NCBI GenBank assembly: GCA_018292915.2 | Contig: JACVVK020000058.1 | Span: 1,500,001 to 1,564,000 of the forward strand | Direction of reading: 5' to 3' | Origin: Batillaria attramentaria | Lineage: Eukaryota; Mollusca; Gastropoda; Batillariidae | DNA length: 64,000 bases | Shown: piece after piece, positions 56,478 to 64,000 of the stretch | How the letters are laid out: every line of letters begins with the position of its first letter | How positions within the stretch are numbered: position 1 is the first letter of the stretch | Program-made: the position numbers and the translations under genes | Notes under the pieces: generated by a model | Database searches by the model: none | What the model was told of the DNA's origin: nothing | Seen by the model: only the letters and a program-made list of their open reading frames with translations

Positions 56478-57600
56478 TTTATGTCAATATCTTTTTGCAC
56501 CATCAATATCTTTCTGCCTGGTGCAAGAAGTATTGTATGGCCACAAGTTTCAACAGGGACTTACACATGTACATGGACTCTGTTTTTTGTGTCAGGCATG
56601 CATGGTCAGCATCTGGATGCCCGCACAGCGAGCCAATGTTTTAGGAACACTGACCCTTTACTATACACGCGGTATGGGTCACTAGCGACCCAGAAAGTGT
56701 ACAGCATCAGATTAACACCAAGTATGGTGATGGTTAATTCAGACAGACGACTTTTCTTTCAGAAATTTCAGCTTCACCAGTTGACTGAAGCGCATATTAC
56801 AGTGATGATTATGTCCAAAATCTGTGATACTTGTGTGGCAATATATTGCATTAGCAGGTAGGTTTACTGCGCCTGTAGCTAGTAACTGTACTAGGGGATT
56901 TCACTGTGAGATACATGCATGCATAGTCCATTTGTCAGCATTTGCAATGGTTATGTCCCTTGTTGCCACAAAGAAGAGAAAGTTAGCAGGGAGGTGTGTG
57001 ATTTTTTTTTTTTAACATAAATTTATATATAAGATGTCAAGAACACACCATGAACTACATTAAACATTGCATGTCAGAGCATTTCCATCTTCAACTCCAA
57101 CAAGTAGGGCATTTCTCAGTGCTGTGATGAAGCATACAGTTATTTTGATGTCCTCGGGAGGGTGTCTAGGGCCATTAGGAGTGAACTGTCTTTGAATTTT
57201 AGATCTGATATGGTGTGAAATTGCAGTATAGGCCAGGTCCAGCCTGTTGGAATGTTTTTATATGTCTTTTAGTCTTGTTGCTGTAGCCATTGATTTAGTG
57301 GCTTGGAAGACCAAACTGAGAGTGATATCTTGCGCTTTGTAGTCATGGGTTTTTTTTGTGGTGATATACACTGTTTTTCTTCCACTGTGTTTTTAGATAT
57401 TCTTAGGGACAGTAATTTCAGGGATTTTTGTTGTAGTTTGAGTATCTTGTATAATCATGCAGATAAATCTTGGAGGCACTGTGATGTTTAAGTCACATGA
57501 GGTTTGTTTCAGTTCCTATATTTTCATTTTTAAAATTTCAAACGATGAAAATTTGTGTCTGTGGGAACTGTTAGTGTGTGTATTCAGCTTTTAGGTCTTA

Positions 57601-58208
57601 AGGCCGTTCTTAACCAGGCGAACCACCAGTCTGGCGAACTTGTTCGGCGAACTGAGTATTGTATACGAACAGGGCAAGCGCGCACACGTACGTGGTTCCA
57701 GAGGTTCGGCCGGACTAGTTCTCTTTCTTAACCGACCGTTAATGATATGCATACGTCATCGCCCGAACAAGGCGGACTCGGAAGTTAAGACAATCGTAAA
57801 CAACCAAAATGGCCGCCTTCGTAGATCGAGACGACCAGGCATTTGCGGTAGTTATCGTTTTGAGTGAACTCTTGGAAGCTGAGGAAGCGGAAAAATGAGG
57901 AAAAGAGCGCAAGAGAGGAAAATGTGAAGTGAGTCGATAGCCTCCAATCCGTCCACCATTTTCCTCAACTATGTACATGCGCACAACAGCTCTCCCCGAG
58001 CAGCCAATCAGAGCGTAGGATCGGCAAAAGGATCGCGAGGGATCCCACGACACGCTATGCAGTCCTTGAACCTAGTTCGGCGAACCTTTCGAACCAGGGT
58101 TTGTGCACAAGTATTTGGTCGGTTAAGAAACAACGTGCGCGAACCTAGTTCGCCGTACTCTTCGAACCTAGTTCGCGAACCTAAAGTCCGCCCGGTTAAG
58201 AACGGCCT
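57601..58208. mobile_element. PIF/Harbinger-like MITE with TTA duplications
   Basis: Ends AGGCCGTTCTTAACC and GGTTAAGAACGGCCT are perfect inverted repeats, with similarity continuing inward. TTA flanks at 57598-57600 and 58209-58211, the classic Harbinger target duplication. It contains several GTTCGCGAAC/GTTCGGCGAA repeats and CAAAATGGCCGCC. No transposase is seen. Confidence 0.85.
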
Positions 58209-60445
58209 TTAGTATGGAAAGGATAGTAGATAACTTTAATTAAGATGTGCTTTAGTTCTGACTGCAGAATGCAGAACGTTTGACTTTTGCCACATCCGAG
58301 TGTCGCTTGAAGTTTGTTTGAATACATGTAATTTGTTTGCATAATACATGCATCGTATATATTTTTAGAAGTATCCAGTATATATATGCACAACTCCTGT
58401 GCTGCTCAAGCAAAATGTTACTCATGAAACATGAGGAAAATCTACAAACACTTACAGCAGTGCAGTATTTTCATGTGGTTTTGGTTTTTTAACTCTGCAG
58501 CTGTGCATTGTGCACAAGCAGCTCTGTCACAGCTGCAGTGTCCAGCATCTCTGAAATGGTTTTCGGTTCAGGTTTGCTGCTGACACCACAGTTTCAAGTC
58601 TCCTCTTGCACAACCCACCACCCACTAAGCTGCGTAGTGCTGTACGTGACGCCTTTGCTATCGACAGGCTGGGGAATTTTCAGTCAATATTCAGTTTTCA
58701 GCCAAATTTCCTATTCTTTCAGCCAAGTTTCAGCCAAAGAAAAGGAAGGGGGAAAAAGGTTGCGCACACAGTCATGCATCATGATAAGTGTAATGCCATA
58801 TGGGACAGTCAAACTTTAGTTTTGAAGACAGGCAGGAGAAGCTACAAAATCCCTTTAAAAAATAAAAATGCTTTAAAAAAAAATCTTAAGCAGGGCGTTG
58901 TCCCTGTGGTCCCCCAACAATGCACTTCTACTGCCCCCTGCCCTAGGTTTCAGTCTTGTTTTTTCCTTCACCAATTCCCCAGCCTGCATCCTATGGTACA
59001 CTGATCACGATTCACCTTGGCTTGTAACTATTTTGGTTTTGGAGACACTGGAAAGTGAAAACTTTGATAGTCAACCGTGCACTCTTCTTCTTTTTTTTCA
59101 ACAGAACTTGCAATGTTTGCAGCTTTGTGTGGTTCCTGGCAAACATTTCCTTTCTGCTGTTGCCCCCGTCGCCCCAAAATTGGCCTGCTTTTACTGTTTT
59201 GTTGTGGACTGGATGTGGGAATGGAATTGCTTTTGATCATCACAGATTGGAATACATAGAAAGTTGAAATGGATGATTTGTTCAGCTTTGTTGCACATGG
59301 TAGTAAAAACACTGTGTGTGTTAGTGTAGGCGGTCTTCTTCATGTTGAACTTTTTATGTCCTTGTTTGATGTGATTTAAAAAAAAAGAAAAAGTTTTTCA
59401 AAAGAAAGAAGTTTGCATAGTGTTCATGCTAACACATACATGTATGCATGTGTAGAGCTATACGAAACAGAAGTTGGGACTAGTTGCATTGCAGATTTTG
59501 GATGCCAAGTGTGCATTGTAAACGTTATTTCCTGTCCAGATTTGTCTTGCTCATGATATAACAAACACTGAAAAGTTAAGAAGCCGGAAGGAGGTGGCTT
59601 TGGTGTTTTGCATGCCCTCCCCCCTCACCCCAAACCACCCTAACCCTGTCCCAGTAACCCCCCCTCCCTCCCCTCCTGAAATATTAAAGCCCCACCTGAA
59701 CCTGCAGACCAGTAAAGTTCACAAAGTCAAGGACAGCCAGTCACTAAATAGCGACGCTCAAAATGACAGGAAAGAGCGACAGTCAAAATGACAGGAAAGA
59801 GCCAATCAATCGCCATTGACTCAAGTGCTCACATTACATGCCATTCAGCATCACATGTGCTCACCATGTTCCAGCCAGTGACATGTTTGTGTGGGGGGTT
59901 TTGGGGTGGCACCGATTGTTTTGTTCTGGAAAATGCCTGTTTATATCCCATCCTTTTTAGCACTGCTGCATGCGTTATAAACAAATTTGAATGATTAGAC
60001 ATGCATGATTGACAAATTGTGTGCAATTCATCGGTTATGATTTGTTTGAAAATCATGTGTGCAATTAATAAATGGTTATGTGTGTCATGTTGTTGGCATA
60101 TATGTTAGTAAGTTTGCGTGTTTACCGTTATTCTGTGTGTGTGTGTGTGTGTGCATTATGTGTGTCAAGGAAAATAGTGGGTTCTTTTTTAAAACCAAAC
60201 AAAAAAAAAAAAAAAAAAAAAACAAGAAAAACCCACCAAACTTGGTAATTACATGTGTTAATTAGCAAATTACCAAAGTAAAAAATAAACTTTGGAAGCC
60301 CAGTTACTCAATTCGATGATTTTACTACAGTGAAAGTTGCACAAAACAGGAAACCCAAATTTCGGGCCCTCCACAGATCCCTTATCAGGGAAATAAATAA
60401 TTTAATTATATACATTTCTGACATATATTGAAAACTGGCTTGTCA

Positions 60446-61737
60446 TCAACTTTGCAGCGCATTTTTCAGTCGGTATTCTTCACATTTCTGTTGTCTCCAC
60501 TCACAAATGCTGGCATATTCACATGAGTGACACTTCCACGCCTCCTCTATTTCCACACCCTGAACCTCCCTTCGTCCATGCCAGAATTCCATACACCAAT
60601 GAAACGCACGCAGCAGCCTTTCCTCGTCATCCTGTACCTTCGTCTGTCCGATGGAAATGCCCGTGTCTTGTTGGACATATTCGATGATTGTTGAACTGAT
60701 GCAGACCAGCGATTGAGCAGCGGATAATACATTAGTCAGAAGCTGGCGTAGGGTTTCAGCTGAAATGGCAGAAGCGTCCATGAGCTGAACTATTTCATCG
60801 CTCAGCGGCTGGTCTGCCTCTTCCGTGAGAGACAGCTTGGTGAGGAAATGGTCAGCTGAAAATTCTCCCCTAACCAGGTTGTCCCACAAGCGCTTGTATA
60901 CTTGTACCTGCACACCCGCACACATGGATACATATATATCACAAAAAGAAAATTACTTGGTTTATACATGCTGGACAGTAATCAAATGTAACAGTTAAAT
61001 TGAATTTAATTGAATAACTGAACTTTGGTTTGTAGAATCAGATTTGGATGACCTGACATTATCAACTACTACAGTGCCAAAATCAAAATGTAGAATCAAG
61101 ATTTACTTGCAGACTCATCTGTGGTGCACGTCTCTCACATCATGAATATAAAGAGTGAACGTTCAGAGCTTCATAGTCATACCTACATCGGATATTATCA
61201 TATAGGTCATTTCCGGTCAGACCAATTCTTTTTCCAAATGCCCAGTTTCTTACCAGCTAACCACGGCGAACGTATGTCCCATCTCACAGTCACACACTGG
61301 AGATGAGTGATGAACACATTACAATCACATGGTGCAAAGGGCCAGCTCAACAATTTAAGTTTCGGAATTTTAGAATTGCATTTATTTTTGTACTTTGTGG
61401 CCTGAGCATTAACAAAGAAGACGGGGAGGAAGCCGGAGAATCCGGAGAAAACCTCCGACGGACAGCCCAAATGAACAGTGCCACATACGAGAAAGAAAAA
61501 ATTCTTTACCAAGAGTGCGACTCATACCTCACCTCTCACTTTGGTGGCAACAGGGCTGCCACTTTCTGAGAGACAAAAAGCCTGAAAATTGACCCTCAAA
61601 ATCTGAATGGAAGGAAAGCCAAACTACAGGGAGCCAGTGGAAGGAAGAAAGACTTTGCCCGAAGAATGTGAAAAGCGGGGGGTTTTTGGCCGGAAAAGAA
61701 GCAGGAAAACGACTTTGCCCGAAGACAGTGAAAAGCG

Positions 61738-61775
<38 letters not shown>

Positions 61776-64000
61776 ACGTCGCCGAAGAATATGGGGCGCA
61801 AAATGCACCTTACCCGGAAAAGTCGACGGCCCAGCGATAGACACAGACTCGCGATTTTTTTGGCCGGAAAAGCAGGAAAAAGCCGGAAAACGCTTTAAAA
61901 AGCCAGAAACCTCTTCACAGCCGGTTCAAAAAGCACGAAATCCTGCCACAGCAGGAAGAGTGGCAGCCCTGAATATGACAATATGAGGCGCAAAATGCAC
62001 CTTACCCGGGAAGGCCTACGGTCCAGCGATAGACACAGACTCGCGATTATTTCGCCGAAAAAGCCGGAAAAACCGGAAACGGCTTTAAAAAGCCGGAAAG
62101 CTCTTCACAGCCGGTTCAAAAAGCCGTAAATCAGGCCACAGGAGGAAGAGTGGCAGCCCTGTGGCAATGTCTTAATTACTGGACCACCGACTGCCCCAAG
62201 ATCTATAAGATTAAGTACTGTACAGGGGCGCTGGAACGGGGGGGGTGGGGGGGGGGGGGGCAGCTGCCCCCCCCCCCCCCCCCCCTGTACCCAAGCAGGG
62301 GGGGGGGGCAAGAGTCTTTTTGCCCCCCCCCTGGAAAATCAGGTGACTATGGCAAGAGGGGGGGGCAAAGCCATGGTCTTGCCCCCCCCCCCCCCCCTGC
62401 TCTCTCCCTCATCTCACCCAATAGAGAACTCAGTTTAGCCGTTGCATGAAATATCAAAATGACTTGGCAGAAAGTCGTCTGGTAATTACCCCGACCCCCC
62501 CCCCCCCCCCCCCCCCCCGCTTTTCACTTTCTTTGGGCAACGTCCTATCTTTGAGTGGCTGCCTCGTTCGTAAAGGTTTTTGTCTGCACCCCCCCCCCCC
62601 CCCCTCCGTTCTTTCCTTTTACAGGCTCTGGCGTTTCCCCCCTCTGAGACTCTGCCCCCCCCCCCCCCCCAACATATTCCGGCGCCACTGCTGTATATTA
62701 TATTACTATTATCATTATTATTATTAATATTACTGGAGTTACCTGGAAGATGTGTTGCTTTTTCTGGGCTTTTCCAGGTAGCCTCTCACTCTTTCTCGTC
62801 TTCAGCTCTGATAGTTGTACACTATAGGTCTCCTGGTCAAAGCGGAGTTCATCGATAATGCCGAAGAACAAGTCACCTGTCCCAAAGGGGTCGCCAAAAA
62901 CAGGAACCTCTCGAACAACGGATATTCCAGACAAGAATCCTTGTATAGCTGACAGCAGATTCAGGATGTGCACAGCCCATTTCTCTCCCTTTGACGAAAT
63001 CTTGACTTTGACAAAATCATGGATCTCCAGTTCTGAAACATTTGGAACAGGACCAAGACAAGACAATGTAACTGAAGTTACAATTTAAGCACATGAGTAA
63101 GTACATGTACGATACATATAAAGCACATGAGTATACATGTACATGTATGTACGATACATATAAAGCATCACCTGGTAAAAAGGGCCTAAGTGCACATCAA
63201 ATCTTTGGAGAAATAAATCTTTTGTAGCTTGCAGGCATGACTTTTCCCACTGCCCCAAAAAGAGGAAAACTGGCGGCAACCATAACAAATCCTCTAGGGG
63301 TGGGGGCAGCGTGCTAAAATCCCCGGAGAATATGGGGCGCAAAATGCACCTTACCCGGGAAAGCCAACCGTCCAGCGATAGACACAGACTCACGATTTTT
63401 TGGCCGGAAAAACAGGAAACCGCTTTAAAAATCAGGAAAAAAGCAGGAAAGCTCTTCACAGCCAGTTCAAAAATCAGGAAAGCTCTTCACAGCAGGTTCA
63501 AAAAGCAGGAAATCCTGCCACAGCAGGAAGAGTAGCAGCCCTCAATATGAGAATATGACTATGAGGCGCAAAATGCACCTTACCCGGGAAGGCCAACGGT
63601 CCAGCGATAAGACACAGACTTGCGATTTTTTGGCCGAAAAGCCAGAAATCGCTTTAAAAAGCCGGAAAGCTCTTCACAGCCGGTTCAAAAAGCAGGAAAT
63701 CATGCCACAGCAGGAAGAGTGGCAGCCCTGGTTTATGTGATCCTGATAAACCATCTTGCCCCCAACGGGGCAACAACAAAAAGGCCAGCACAAGTATTAG
63801 GTACCAGGCGGGATTAGAACTGCCGGTAGTGTGCAGGGGTGTGTATGCGTGAGAGTGCCCTACCATGTGTACATGTACATTCATTAATATTTATAATAAT
63901 CTCATTTTCTAAAACTGAAGTTTTAAATGTCAACTCAAGTTGTGACATTTTTCTCTCGACCCCCCTCCCCTCTACATCAGTCAGTACCTCTGGCCAGATG
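60446..64000 (-). CDS. EXO5: exonuclease V (EXO5/DEM1 family), 3' part of gene
   Basis: Minus-strand coding exons are 64000-63988 (partial), 63032-62743 and 60907-60446, GT-AG with consistent phase. They join as HLAR/ELEIHDFVKVK and KKQHIFQ/VQVYKRLW. EXO5 is a single-strand DNA exonuclease of the PD-(D/E)xK fold with a 4Fe-4S cluster, acting in mitochondrial and nuclear DNA repair. Visible motifs are the catalytic GIIDELRF and the core ELKTR, and near the C-terminus WKCHSCEYASICEWRQQKCE, with three of the four cluster cysteines (C-x2-C-x5-C). The fourth would lie in the missing N-terminal part. The intron at 60908-62742 and the one at 63033-63987 are packed with repeats. The gene ends at TGA 60446. 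Confidence 0.93.
61255..61510 (-). mobile_element. SINE family B relative, antisense, diverged
   Basis: Read reversed, it has GGCACTGTTCATTTGGG, GTTTTCTCCGGATTCTCCGG and GAATTTATT-like A/T DNA in the same order as 21582-21990. The tRNA head is decayed. Confidence 0.6.
61551..62160. mobile_element. hAT-like element containing two tandem repeat units
   Basis: Ends CAGGGCTGCCACT and AGTGGCAGCCCT are inverted. GTGGCAA flanks both sides (61544-61550 and 62161-62167). Inside are a (GT)n tract and two units of about 180 bp (about 61785-61970 and 61980-62160), each with GGCGCAAAATGCACCTTACC, CAGCGATAGACACAGACT and AGCTCTTCACAGCCGGTTC-like stretches. It lies in the EXO5 intron. Confidence 0.7.
62223..62690. 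mobile_element. hAT-like poly-G/poly-C element, second copy
   Basis: Starts CAGGGGCGCTGGAAC and ends TTCCGGCGCCACTG. Internal anchors such as CTGGAAAATCAGGTGACTAT and GGCAGAAAGTCGTCTGGTAA are the complements of those at 1284-1783, so it lies in the opposite orientation. It stops 52 bp from the EXO5 exon donor at 62743. Confidence 0.8.
63320..63732. repeat. two further copies of the GGCGCAAAATGCACC repeat unit
   Basis: Units at about 63328-63541 and 63555-63730 repeat the motifs of the 61551-62160 element and end with GTGGCAGCCCT. The left copy has a partly duplicated segment (CAGGAAAGCTCTTCACAGC twice). They lie in the EXO5 intron upstream of exon 63032-62743. Confidence 0.8.

Larger units (their letters stand above)
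54791..60445. other. RNF34 3' flank/3' UTR and convergent gap to EXO5
   Basis: No coding exon is supported on either strand. AATAAA occurs near 58860, 60068 and 60284, any of which could end the RNF34 mRNA. A MITE at 56225 and a Harbinger-like element at 57601 interrupt it. EXO5 is transcribed toward this gap from the right. Confidence 0.45.

Overview
The window is nuclear DNA of an animal. GT-AG introns of 0.1 to 3.5 kb, U1-like and THAP zinc fingers, LINE and SINE remnants, many short inverted-repeat elements and long (TG)n and (G)n tracts point to a repeat-rich invertebrate. The gene sequences and SINE/MITE style suggest a lophotrochozoan, most likely a mollusc and possibly a gastropod; the species is inferred, not shown.

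Layout, left to right. A possible first exon of an unidentified minus-strand membrane or secreted protein lies at 328-414 and runs off the left edge. A complete 3-exon ZNF593 gene (+) lies at 2351-3573. A 2-exon HAD-superfamily phosphatase gene (-) lies at 10195-13193, with a LINE remnant in its intron. The complete major vault protein gene MVP (+, 16 coding exons, 859 aa) occupies 20000-35879. 36900-47800 is gene-poor and holds LINE fragments (endonuclease and RNase H ends), SINEs and MITEs. A complete RNF34/RFFL-type E3 ligase gene (+, 6 coding exons, 455 aa) lies at 48209-54790. The 3' part of EXO5 (-) lies at 60446-64000 and continues past the right edge; only 13 nt of its next upstream exon are inside the window.

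The genes are unrelated housekeeping functions (60S ribosome biogenesis, vault particle, ubiquitin ligase, DNA repair nuclease, a phosphatase); no operon or cluster logic is visible. I found no clearly new multi-gene system. The most informative content is in the repeats: a small TTAA-flanked transposon carrying a THAP-domain ORF inside an MVP intron; a copy of the MVP intron 8/exon 9 junction inside ZNF593 intron 1; SINE copies in opposite orientation bracketing RNF34 exons 3-4; and several MITE families whose target-site duplications can be read directly.

All exon models were built by hand from ORFs, GT-AG sites and reading-frame continuity; no database search was possible.
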